From NCBI RefSeq assembly GCF_006715725.1, contig NZ_VFNU01000001.1, positions 1,984,001 to 2,048,000 of the forward strand: DNA of 64,000 nucleotides, given 5' to 3'. The notes beneath the pieces were generated by a model. The model was given only the letters and a program-made list of their open reading frames with translations, was not told the origin of the DNA and made no database searches. The position numbers and the translations under genes were made by a program. Shown piece by piece: positions 56,868-64,000 of this stretch; positions within the stretch are counted from its first letter, which is position 1; the number at the start of each line of letters is the position of its first letter. The DNA comes from Nocardioides sp. SLBN-35 (GTDB lineage: Bacteria; Actinomycetota; Actinomycetes; Propionibacteriales; Nocardioidaceae).

Positions 56868-58091
56868 TCAGCCGGTGGCGTTGCCCGCGTGCGTGTTGAA
56901 CGCCAGGGTGCGGTGCCCGATCCGGACCCGGGTGCCCTGCACCAGGACCTGCTCGCTGCCGGGCGGCATCCGCACCCAGTCAGGGGTCTTCGGCAGGTGC
57001 ACGTAGGTGCCGTTGGTCGAGTTGTTGTCGACCAGGACGACGTCCCAGCCGCGCAGCTCGAGCCGCGCGTGCACCCGGGAGACCTGGTTGGACTGGTCGA
57101 TGATCGGCAGCGGCCGGAACTCGCCGGCGACGATCCGCTCGTCCGGTGCGGGGTCGCGCCCCAACAGGTACGGGTTGTCCAGCTGGAACACCGCTCCGTC
57201 GTCGAGCACGATCACGCCCAGCGGAGGCCGCGGGCCGTTCACCAGCACGGGCGTCTGCTGGACCATGTTGATCCCGCAGATTCCGCAGAACAGCACCCGC
57301 GGGTCGTTGAAGTGCTGGTTCTTGCAGTAGACGCCGCGCACCTGCTCATGGGCGTGGTCGTCGTGGACCTGCGCCGCGTCCTCGACGATCGGCAGCGGCT
57401 CGAAGTCGTCGATGTCGTCGTCGACCTCGCTCATCAGCACCGACTGGAAGCTCACGTGCTCGTCGGGCTGCGCCGGCGGCAGCGGCCGGCCGGCGACCGG
57501 CGCCATGACGGGCGGCTCGGGCTCCACGGCCGGCGGAGCTTGGACGACGGGCGCCGGCTCGGGCGCCCGGACCTGGGTCGCCGGGCGCAGGACCGGCTCG
57601 GCCGGCGTACCACCGACGGCGGGCACCAGGAAGCCACCGGCGGGCACGACCCCACCATCGAGCCGGTACCACGACCCGGCGGCCGGCGCCGCGGCTCCGG
57701 GCAGCACGGCCGAGACCGACTCGACCGGCCACGGGATCAGCCGCTCCACCCACGCCAGCGACTGCGCGCCGCTGATCTCCTCGCCGTCGACGTTCACGAC
57801 GACGTCGCCGTCGACGAAGACCGCGAGTCCGGTGGTGTGCGGTGCGATCGCGGCGAAGCCGGGGGACTGGTCGACCGAGGTGGACAGCATCAGCGCGAAC
57901 CCGCGGATCAGCTGGCGGCCCTGGCCGCCGTTGGCGGCCACCATCTCCGCGTGCTCGAGGTAGGGCCGCACGACTTCCGGGTCGTCGGACCCGACGAGGA
58001 GCACGACCGGCCCGAACCGGGCCAGAGTGCCGCCGCCGGGACCGGGGACCACCGACGCCGCGGTCCAGTCGTCTGCCGAGGTGTGCGTCAT
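56868..58091 (-). CDS. FHA-domain protein with zinc ribbon
   Basis: A 407-residue protein. Residues 1-170 form an unrecognised N-terminal domain (FVDGDVVVNVDGEEISGAQSLAW), followed by a Pro-rich linker (170-215) and an acidic patch (221-245, VDDDIDDFEP). A zinc-ribbon-like motif follows (C256, H260, C269, C272: YCKNQHFNDPRVLFCGICG). The FHA domain (300-400) has the phosphothreonine-binding GR (311-312), SRVH (338-341) and NSTNGT (357-362). It should bind a phosphothreonine partner, probably a target of the nearby kinase. GGAAGGA precedes the ATG. It is last in a three-gene minus-strand unit. Confidence 0.9.
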   Translation of the reverse strand: MTHTSADDWTAASVVPGPGGGTLARFGPVVLLVGSDDPEVVRPYLEHAEMVAANGGQGRQLIRGFALMLSTSVDQSPGFAAIAPHTTGLAVFVDGDVVVNVDGEEISGAQSLAWVERLIPWPVESVSAVLPGAAAPAAGSWYRLDGGVVPAGGFLVPAVGGTPAEPVLRPATQVRAPEPAPVVQAPPAVEPEPPVMAPVAGRPLPPAQPDEHVSFQSVLMSEVDDDIDDFEPLPIVEDAAQVHDDHAHEQVRGVYCKNQHFNDPRVLFCGICGINMVQQTPVLVNGPRPPLGVIVLDDGAVFQLDNPYLLGRDPAPDERIVAGEFRPLPIIDQSNQVSRVHARLELRGWDVVLVDNNSTNGTYVHLPKTPDWVRMPPGSEQVLVQGTRVRIGHRTLAFNTHAGNATG

Positions 58092-58093
58092 CG

Positions 58094-58528
58094 TCAAATG
58101 ATCCTTCCGCCGAAGAAGCGCCACCGGATGAACGGGACCCGCATCGGGCCGTTGGTCCAGACCCAGATCACCAGCCAGATCACCGAGAAGTCGATGAAGA
58201 ACGCCCAGAACGGCACCCCGTCGTACGGGTAGTCGATGCCGGGCACCAGCTCCAGGTCGAGCAGCAGCCACACCAGTGCGCCCTCGTTGAGCGCGGTGAT
58301 CAGGCCGAACATGGTGGGCCAGTCCTTCTCCCACCGCAGCTGCTGGATGGCGTGGTAGATCAGCTCCCACACGATGCCGAGCACCAGCACGGCCGCGAGG
58401 ATGAGATACGTCGTGCGGTAGTCCGGGTCGCCGGGCAGGATCGGTGTCAGCACCAGCGTGATCAGCCCGCCGAAGACGACGAGCATGAAGATCCGGGTCT
58501 GGAGCCGGCCGTTGAGGGTGGGCAGCAT
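58094..58528 (-). CDS. Small four-helix membrane protein
   Basis: A 144-residue membrane protein with four predicted helices (IFMLVVFGGLITLVLTPIL; LILAAVLVLGIVWELIY; FGLITALNEGALVWLLLDL; FWAFFIDFSVIWLVIWVW). Charged residues flank the helices (RWEKDWPTM). I recognise no family. It lies between the oxidoreductase-like and FHA genes with 2-34 base gaps, so it is co-transcribed and may anchor the other products to the membrane (inference). Confidence 0.8.
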   Translation of the reverse strand: MLPTLNGRLQTRIFMLVVFGGLITLVLTPILPGDPDYRTTYLILAAVLVLGIVWELIYHAIQQLRWEKDWPTMFGLITALNEGALVWLLLDLELVPGIDYPYDGVPFWAFFIDFSVIWLVIWVWTNGPMRVPFIRWRFFGGRII

Positions 58529-58562
58529 CAGTCACACGCTCCTGGGGTCGCGACGGGCCGGC

Positions 58563-60179
58563 TCACGGGGCGCTCCCGGCGAGCCACTTCCACCACTGCA
58601 GGGTCGAGCGCACCGGCCCGATCCGCTTGCAGAAGCCGCGCTTGTTGAGGTCCCCGTAGATCTCCTGGGCCGCGACCTGAAGGCCCAGGAAGGTGTCGAC
58701 GCCGGGGAAGTAGCCGCCGAGCGTGGTCGCGCCCGACGCGTACATCACGCCGCCGCCCGACTGGGTGCCGATCAGCTCGAAGGAGCGGTCGACGTTGAGC
58801 CGGCCGACCGGGTTGCGGCTGGCGCCGCCGTGGTCGAGCAGGTCCTTGAGCAGGCGGTGCTCGGCGATGTCGGCCTCGAGGCCGGTGCAGTCGATGACGA
58901 AGTCGACCTCCACCGGTACGACGCCCTGGGCGGTGCGGACCTGGTTGAGGATCCGCTCGCCGCTGGGCCGCATCTCGTCGACGGTGCCGACCACGCAGCT
59001 GTACCAGCCCTCGCGGCGGCCCTGCTTCATCTGCCGCTGCCAGCTCTTGCGGTAGGGCGTGTTGGTGCCGCCCATCCGCTTGTAGAGCTCGGCGCGCTGC
59101 TCGCCCTCCAGGTTGCGCACCTGCGCCTTGAGCTGGCCGCCCCACACCGACTTCGGGTAGTTGAACCCCTGGTAGGCCCACCCGTCGCCACCGCGGCGGC
59201 GCATGGTCACCCGGGTGCGGCCACCGCCCGGGCGCTGGTCCTCCTCGTTGCCGTAGCCGTCGTTGGTGCCGTGGATGTAGGTGCGGAACAGGTGCACGAT
59301 CCTGGTCTGCGCGCCGTGCTTCTCGCGGTCGTCCATCAGCCGCTGCAGGATGCGCGAGGCCACGATCCCGCCGCCGCGCACCAGCACCGTGGACGGCGTC
59401 TGCACGAGCCGCTCGTAGACGTGCTCGTGGGCCTCGTAGGCGTTGACGATGTGGCGGTAGTCGTTGTTCTCGGTGCGGTAGCGCTGCAGCTCGGGCAGGA
59501 ACTTCAGTCCCGGGTAGCCGACCGCCAGGTGCACGTACTGCGAGCGGAAGGCGACCCGCTTGGTGGCCGACGCGCCTTCGGGCGGGGTCAGGATCGTGAA
59601 GTACCCGCCTCCGTAGCGCCGCCGGACGATGCGGACCAGGCCCTTGACCAGCATCTCGTCGTACGCGATCCGCTTGGCCTCGCGCTCGAGCTGCTGGAAG
59701 ACGTTGCCGGCCTTGGGGGTGTAGTAGTCCTCGAAGATCGGCTCGCTGAACAGCTGCCAGAGCACCTTGAGGTTGAAGTGCCGCACGCCCTCCGCGAAGC
59801 CGTACGACGGGAAGCCCCAGATGTTGTCCGGCCGCGACGCCGAGTCGGAGCGGATCCGCTCGGGCCGCGGGACCTGGGAGACCCGGGTGAGGTACTCGTA
59901 GGTCTGCCACGGGAAGTCGAGGGTGCTGAGCACCCGCATCTGGGAGGTCGGCACGCCCGCTATGCGCAGGTAGTCGACGGTCACGAAGCTCCCGATGCCG
60001 CCGCCGATCGTGACGAACGGGACGTCCACGATCGGGATGCCGGCGGCCGCCACCATGTCGTCGGTCCAGAAGTCGGTCTGCAGCAGCTGGTCGTTCAGGT
60101 CACCCGAGATCGGCTGGGCTGGCAGGTAGGTCGAGGGGTCCGTGGTCGGGACCACGGATGCCGCGGTGGGGTCGATCAA
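58563..60179 (-). CDS. Rossmann-type FAD/NAD(P)-binding oxidoreductase-like protein
   Basis: A 538-residue protein. The N-terminal dinucleotide motif is VTIGGGIGSFVTVDYLRIAG (Rossmann GxGxxG, residues about 56-75). A second nucleotide-binding segment lies at VLVRGGGIVASRILQRL, and IDCTGLEADIAEH resembles the ATG/DCTG motif of flavin monooxygenases. Near the end, MYASGATTLGGYFPGVDTFLG resembles the FAD-binding end of such enzymes. Substrate and exact family are unknown. The start is TTG with a strong AGGAGG (complement of 60186-60191) 6 bases upstream. It leads the minus-strand unit with the membrane and FHA genes. Confidence 0.82.
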   Translation of the reverse strand: MIDPTAASVVPTTDPSTYLPAQPISGDLNDQLLQTDFWTDDMVAAAGIPIVDVPFVTIGGGIGSFVTVDYLRIAGVPTSQMRVLSTLDFPWQTYEYLTRVSQVPRPERIRSDSASRPDNIWGFPSYGFAEGVRHFNLKVLWQLFSEPIFEDYYTPKAGNVFQQLEREAKRIAYDEMLVKGLVRIVRRRYGGGYFTILTPPEGASATKRVAFRSQYVHLAVGYPGLKFLPELQRYRTENNDYRHIVNAYEAHEHVYERLVQTPSTVLVRGGGIVASRILQRLMDDREKHGAQTRIVHLFRTYIHGTNDGYGNEEDQRPGGGRTRVTMRRRGGDGWAYQGFNYPKSVWGGQLKAQVRNLEGEQRAELYKRMGGTNTPYRKSWQRQMKQGRREGWYSCVVGTVDEMRPSGERILNQVRTAQGVVPVEVDFVIDCTGLEADIAEHRLLKDLLDHGGASRNPVGRLNVDRSFELIGTQSGGGVMYASGATTLGGYFPGVDTFLGLQVAAQEIYGDLNKRGFCKRIGPVRSTLQWWKWLAGSAP

Positions 60180-60330
60180 CGGATGCCTCCTGGGTCGCTG
60201 ACGGCGTCCGGAACGCTACACCGGTTGCCCCGCCGGCGCCGGGGGAATCGCTGCTGCCAGCCGGGATCGCGTGACATGCTGGACCCCGGCCGAGGCACCC
60301 GGCTGGACGACGAGGCGCTGGAGGATCCGC

Positions 60331-61143
60331 GTGCAGGGAATCGCTGACTACGAGTTCGTGCGCCCGCTGGGCGAGTCGAACTACGGCACCAACTACCTCG
60401 CCACGGCCCCGGCCCGGCTGGGCATCCCGGCCGGCGAGGTGGTGGTCAAGGTGATCGCCGGACCCACGTCCGACGACGCCTTCCGCCGCGCGACCCGCGA
60501 GCTCAAGCACTTCAGTGTCGCCGACTCCGACCGGCTCGTCGCCGTCTACGACGCGGGCCGGCAGGGTGGCGCGTTCTACTACGCCATGGAGTTCCTGCCA
60601 CTCGGCTCCCTCGAACGGCCCCAGGTCGAGATCGGCGTCGGCCAGCGGGTGGCCGCGGTCCGCGACGCCGCCCGGGCGGCCCACGCACTCCACGAGCGCG
60701 GGATCGCGCACCGCGACATCAAGCCCGCCAACGTGCTGATCGCCGAGGACGGCGGCCGCCTCGCCGACCTCGGGCTCTCCCAGCTGCTGTCACCGGGCAT
60801 GGTGACGACGGGGCTCGGACAGATCGGCCTGGAGTTCACCGACCCGGCGATCATGCTCGGCGCCCAGGCATCGCGGGCCAGCGACATCTGGTCGCTGGGT
60901 GCCACCGTGCACTTCGCGATCACCGGAGCCGGTGTGTACGGCGAGCTCCGCGACACCGAGCCGCTGCTGCTGGTGCGCTCGATCCTCGCCTCGCAGCCCA
61001 GCCTGGCCCCTGACCTGCCGCCGGCCGCCCGCGACCTGGTCGAGGCCTGCCTCGCCACCGACGTGGCGGCCCGCCCGCGCACCGCCGCGGAGGTCGCCGA
61101 CCGCATCGCGGGGCTCGCCGCCGAGCTGGGGTCGGCGGTCTGA
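60331..61143 (+). CDS. Soluble Ser/Thr protein kinase
   Basis: A 270-residue Hanks-type kinase with no membrane segment or sensor domain. Gly loop LGESNYGTNYLA (residues 13-24), Lys40 (VVVKVIAG), Glu57 in the C helix, catalytic loop HRDIKPANV with Asp129 and Asn134, and DLG (Asp146) replace the usual DFG. The activation region is GLEFTDPAIMLG. All catalytic residues are in place. GGAGGA (60320-60325) lies 5 bases before the GTG. It is followed directly by the Pro-rich membrane protein. With PP2C and vWA genes on the opposite strand it matches the kinase-phosphatase-vWA (TerY-P) grouping. Confidence 0.92.
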   Translation: MQGIADYEFVRPLGESNYGTNYLATAPARLGIPAGEVVVKVIAGPTSDDAFRRATRELKHFSVADSDRLVAVYDAGRQGGAFYYAMEFLPLGSLERPQVEIGVGQRVAAVRDAARAAHALHERGIAHRDIKPANVLIAEDGGRLADLGLSQLLSPGMVTTGLGQIGLEFTDPAIMLGAQASRASDIWSLGATVHFAITGAGVYGELRDTEPLLLVRSILASQPSLAPDLPPAARDLVEACLATDVAARPRTAAEVADRIAGLAAELGSAV

Positions 61144-61145
61144 GG

Positions 61146-62705
61146 ATGGAGCTCCACGACGTCCTGCGCGAGCTGGTGACCGAGCACGGCTCGGCGATCC
61201 TCGACGACGCCGCCGGCTTCCGCGGCGTCCTCGACGACGTCCTGGCCGAGGACCAGGCCACCACCGGCGACATCAACCTGCTCGTCGACGCGGTGCGCTT
61301 CGGGGTGCTCAGCCCGTTGCGCGAGATGATCGACGGCGGCGCCGACCCGGGCCGCGCCGTCGAGGAGGCCGGGCTGCGCCTGGCCCGTGACCGCGGCGGC
61401 GACGACCACGCCGCGTCGAGCTGGGCCGCCGCCGTGCTCGGGTACGCCGTCGGCACCGTCCCGGCCGCCGTCGTGCTCCGCTACCGCACCAGCCGGCCCG
61501 CGAGCGGCCAGCTGCCGCCGCCGACCGCGGCGCCCGCTCCCGGGCCCGCCGCGTCGCCGTACCAGTCACCGCCTCCCACCGCCTGGCCGCCGGCCCCGCC
61601 GGTCCACCAGTCGGCACCCCAGCCGACGGTGAGCCCGACGCCCGCACCCCCGCCGTATGCCGCCCCCGCGGCGTACCCCTCCGGTCCGGGCGGCTACGCC
61701 CCTCCCGGCGGCTTCGGCGCCCCGCCGCCGAAGAAGCGCGGTGCCGCCGTGTGGATCGCGGCCGCCGTCGCCGGCGTCGTGGTGGTCGGCGGCGGGGTCG
61801 CGGCCGCGGTCGCGCTCTCCGGCGGCGGCAAGGACCCGGATCCGAAGAAGGTGGAGTCCAGCGGCCCGAAGGAGCCCGACGTCGACGTCACGCCCGCGGC
61901 CCTCGACGAGCGCTACGGCACCCTCGCCAGCAAGATCTCGGCCGGCACCACCGACTGCAAGGCCGACCAGCCGGGCTCCGGCGAGACCGAGGTCGTGCAG
62001 TGCTCGGTCAGCACCGGCACCCTGCGCCTGGTCACCTACGCCGACGACGCGGCGTTCACCGCCGCCCGCACCGCCCGCTTCGACTACCGCGCCGGCACGA
62101 TGAGCGCCGACAACGGCGCCACGGCCCTCTACGAGTACGACCCCGAGCGGGGCGGCACCACCGACCCGGCCGTCGTCTACTGGGACAGCAAGGGCGCCAA
62201 GCAGTCTGCGCTCCTCGAGGGCGAGGGCACCGCCACCATCGACGCGGTCGTCGCCAGCTTCACCAGCACCTCCCCCCGCGTCACCGAGCCGACCGCGCCG
62301 GCCCACCCCAAGCTGATCGAGTTCATCAAGATCAACATGGACCCCGCCAAGTGCACCCGCGAGCGCACCTTCTTCACCGGCGAGACCGAGGAGAGCAGCT
62401 GCGAGACCGACGACAGCGGGATCATCGTCAGCGTCGGCCGCTACTCCACCCGCAAGGAGATGAAGGCTGACCGCAAGTACTACAAGAAGCAGTACGACGA
62501 GGCCGGCACCCAGGGCGGGGGCGGCACGTGGCGCTTCGGCGAGGGCGAGGCCGAGGGCGGCTACTACGCCTACCTCGACAGCTCCGGGGAGACCGCGACG
62601 GTCTACTGGGACTGGAACGCCGACGACTGCTACTGCTACGGCGTCGCGCGGAACTTCGAGGGCGACCTCGAGGGCCTCGAGAAGTGGTGGCCCTCCGACG
62701 ACTGA
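61146..62705 (+). CDS. Pro-rich single-span membrane protein
   Basis: A 519-residue protein. Residues 1-110 are a helical cytoplasmic domain (LRELVTEHGSAILDDAAGFRG; GDINLLVDAVRFGVLSPLREM), likely a module that docks with the kinase. A Pro/Ala-rich linker (115-195) and one membrane helix (about 199-224, AVWIAAAVAGVVVVGGGVAAAVAL) follow. An extracytoplasmic part of about 290 residues contains several Cys (CKADQP, VQCSV, PAKCTRER, SSCETD, DDCYCYG). I do not recognise the outer domain. It starts 2 bases after the kinase stop, so it probably forms a membrane sensor or anchor for it (inference). Confidence 0.8.
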   Translation: MELHDVLRELVTEHGSAILDDAAGFRGVLDDVLAEDQATTGDINLLVDAVRFGVLSPLREMIDGGADPGRAVEEAGLRLARDRGGDDHAASSWAAAVLGYAVGTVPAAVVLRYRTSRPASGQLPPPTAAPAPGPAASPYQSPPPTAWPPAPPVHQSAPQPTVSPTPAPPPYAAPAAYPSGPGGYAPPGGFGAPPPKKRGAAVWIAAAVAGVVVVGGGVAAAVALSGGGKDPDPKKVESSGPKEPDVDVTPAALDERYGTLASKISAGTTDCKADQPGSGETEVVQCSVSTGTLRLVTYADDAAFTAARTARFDYRAGTMSADNGATALYEYDPERGGTTDPAVVYWDSKGAKQSALLEGEGTATIDAVVASFTSTSPRVTEPTAPAHPKLIEFIKINMDPAKCTRERTFFTGETEESSCETDDSGIIVSVGRYSTRKEMKADRKYYKKQYDEAGTQGGGGTWRFGEGEAEGGYYAYLDSSGETATVYWDWNADDCYCYGVARNFEGDLEGLEKWWPSDD

Positions 62706-62714
62706 CGGGGGTGC

Positions 62715-63596
62715 TCAGCCCTCGGGCACCGGCACGGTGTCGGCGAGGTCGGGCCGGTCGATCCCGGCGACGTCGTTGCGCACCAGCAGCGCCATCGTGG
62801 TGTCGTCGCCCCCGATGAGGGCGGGCTCGGCCAGCCACTCGGGCAGCTGCTCGCGCACCCAGCCCAGGCCCCGGGCCCGGGCGAACTCCAGCAGCTGCTC
62901 GCCGGTCTGGCGCCACCACCCGTGGGAGTCGACCCGCGAGCGGCCGAAGCCGTCGGTGCACAGGAAGACCAGCGCCGCGCGGTCGGCGGCGGCGTCGACG
63001 ACGCCGACCCGCAGCGCGTCGAGCGGGCGCGGCTGGCACAGCGAGCTGGTGTGCAGCCCGTCGAGGTAGGGATCCTCGGGCAGGGGGCGCGAGGCGGTGC
63101 CGTCGCTGTCCACCAGGACCGAGTCGCCGTCGCCGATCTGCAGGAACACCATCACGTCCCCGGCCGCGGCCGCGCCGAGGATGGTCGAGCCGTAGGCACG
63201 CAGCGGGTCTGCGGAGGCGCCGAGCTCGTCCTCGGCGGGGGAGTAGGGGTTCGCCTCGAGGTGGTGGCGGACCTTCGCGGTCCAGGTCTCCACGATCGCC
63301 GCCCCGGCCCGCGCCACCCGGTCGCGGGCGGTCTCGTCGGGCGCGGTCAGGTCGGGCAGGATCCGGCGCAGCTCCTCGACCGCGCTGACCACCGCCAGCG
63401 CCGCGCCGGTGTCGCTGCGGAAGTGGTACTTGTGCCCGTGGCCGTCGGCGACGGCGATGACCGCATGCCCCAGCGCCTGGTCGCTCCAGGTGAGCACGGC
63501 GTCCTGGATCGGCAGCTCGTCTCGGACGTGGACCGAGCCGATCGTCGTACCCGACAGGGTCGTCCACACCGGATCGGCGTCCGGGCGGTCGGTCAT
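62715..63596 (-). CDS. PP2C-type protein phosphatase
   Basis: A 293-residue phosphatase that should reverse the kinase. Metal-binding motifs are VADGHGHKYHFRSDTGA (two Asp-type positions, DGHG), LQIGDGDSVLV, FLCTDGFGRSR and GGDDTTMALL. No sensor or membrane segment is present. Its start overlaps the stop of the vWA gene (ATGA), so they are translated together. It converges on the Pro-rich membrane-protein gene with a 9-base gap. Confidence 0.92.
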   Translation of the reverse strand: MTDRPDADPVWTTLSGTTIGSVHVRDELPIQDAVLTWSDQALGHAVIAVADGHGHKYHFRSDTGAALAVVSAVEELRRILPDLTAPDETARDRVARAGAAIVETWTAKVRHHLEANPYSPAEDELGASADPLRAYGSTILGAAAAGDVMVFLQIGDGDSVLVDSDGTASRPLPEDPYLDGLHTSSLCQPRPLDALRVGVVDAAADRAALVFLCTDGFGRSRVDSHGWWRQTGEQLLEFARARGLGWVREQLPEWLAEPALIGGDDTTMALLVRNDVAGIDRPDLADTVPVPEG

Positions 63597-64000
63597 CCCA
63601 GGGTGCTCCAGATCGGGTCGCCGATCGGGCTCGGCGGCGCCGCGGTCACCCCGGATCCCGGACCGACGACCGGTCGCGAGGCGACCTTGCTGGCCGCCTT
63701 GGAGGCCCAGACGATGTACTCGACGAGCTGCTCCGGGTTGTCCGCGCGCAGCAGCGGCACCTCCTCGTCGCCGATGAACCGGCGCAGGGAGTGCATGTCG
63801 GCGTCGCGGCCCACGCCGAGCGCGAGCCGGACCGCGGTGGCGCCCCAGCGGTTGTTGAGCAGAGCCTGCAGGCCCTCGGCGAACGTGACACCACTGCTCT
63901 GCGTGGGGCGGCCGTCGGAGACGAGGATGATCGCGGGCGGGAACGCGCTGTTGGACTCGTCGAGGTGGTCGAGTGCGCCGGCCAGGGTCTGCAGCGCGCT
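63593..64000 (-). CDS. TerY-like vWA domain protein, C-terminal part (5' end outside window)
   Basis: The visible 135 residues are the C-terminal part of a von Willebrand factor A domain protein. SNSAFPPAIILVSDGRPTQSS gives the vWA beta strand with the conserved Asp of SDGRPT. VRLALGVGRDADMHSLRRFIGDEEVPLLRADNPEQLVEYIVW matches the end of TerY-type vWA domains. A short Pro/Val-rich tail follows. Such proteins act as metal-dependent adaptors. The MIDAS DxSxS motif should lie further right, beyond the window edge. It is translated with the PP2C gene. Confidence 0.88.
   Translation of the reverse strand, partial: SALQTLAGALDHLDESNSAFPPAIILVSDGRPTQSSGVTFAEGLQALLNNRWGATAVRLALGVGRDADMHSLRRFIGDEEVPLLRADNPEQLVEYIVWASKAASKVASRPVVGPGSGVTAAPPSPIGDPIWSTLG

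Overview
The window is a high-GC actinobacterial chromosome segment, most likely from the Nocardioides group (order Propionibacteriales). The GC-rich codon use, frequent GTG starts, many probable leaderless promoters, an actinobacterial-type ileS T-box, a DUF3117 gene, a sigE-rseA-htrA locus and a large NAD-glutamate dehydrogenase all fit this. Several blocks keep an order known from Mycobacterium (eno / FtsB-like / DUF501 / Ppx; ferredoxin / dapC; dapD - dapE - LOG-family; methyltransferase / sigE / rseA / htrA). The species is an inference.

Layout. 1-2387: end of enolase, a divisome FtsB/DivIC-like protein, DUF501 and a Ppx/GppA phosphatase in one overlapping operon. 2388-8724: accessory signalling. 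An XRE-TPR regulator faces, tail to tail, a 41-residue secreted peptide gene. Next comes a translationally coupled set of ECF sigma factor, unknown protein and TPR-CHAT caspase-like protease. 8778-13991: coiled-coil protein, ACT-domain protein, peptide deformylase, an unusual class I tRNA with anticodon UAA, then a PopR/ClgR-like regulator facing two clpP paralogues (one without the catalytic serine). Matching dyads lie in front of the regulator and of the clpP pair. A methyltransferase and a Bax-inhibitor-1 family membrane protein follow. 13998-15258: an AbiEi/DUF559-type gene bracketed by two identical-arm 63-bp hairpin repeats.

15307-40609: mainly housekeeping. It includes an SGNH hydrolase, cystathionine beta-synthase, acetyltransferases, ferredoxin, the succinylase branch of lysine/DAP synthesis (dapC, dapD, dapE), a divergent cupin/TPR pair, a transglycosylase-like protein, paired DinB proteins, a T-box controlled ileS, a 32-bp periodic repeat array behind ileS, LOG-family and DivIVA-domain proteins, pepA, an acyl-ACP desaturase, and the sigE-rseA-htrA envelope stress locus. 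40711-56864: orphan CpaB-like and CpaE-like proteins, a polytopic membrane protein coupled to a cupredoxin-like lipoprotein, a WS/DGAT family acyltransferase, paired DUF2505 proteins, the giant glutamate dehydrogenase, an ABC-2 exporter and a CPA2 antiporter.

56868-64000: a phospho-signalling island made of an FHA/zinc-ribbon protein, a small membrane protein, an NAD(P)/FAD-type oxidoreductase, a soluble Ser/Thr kinase, a Pro-rich membrane protein, a PP2C phosphatase and a TerY-like vWA protein that leaves the window. It resembles the kinase-phosphatase-vWA (TerY-P) triad with added partners. The best candidates for undescribed biology are the regulator/secreted-peptide pair, the ECF-CHAT triad, the PopR/ClpP module with a serine-less ClpP, the hairpin-bounded AbiEi gene, the 32-bp array, the class I tRNA-UAA and the TerY-P-like island.
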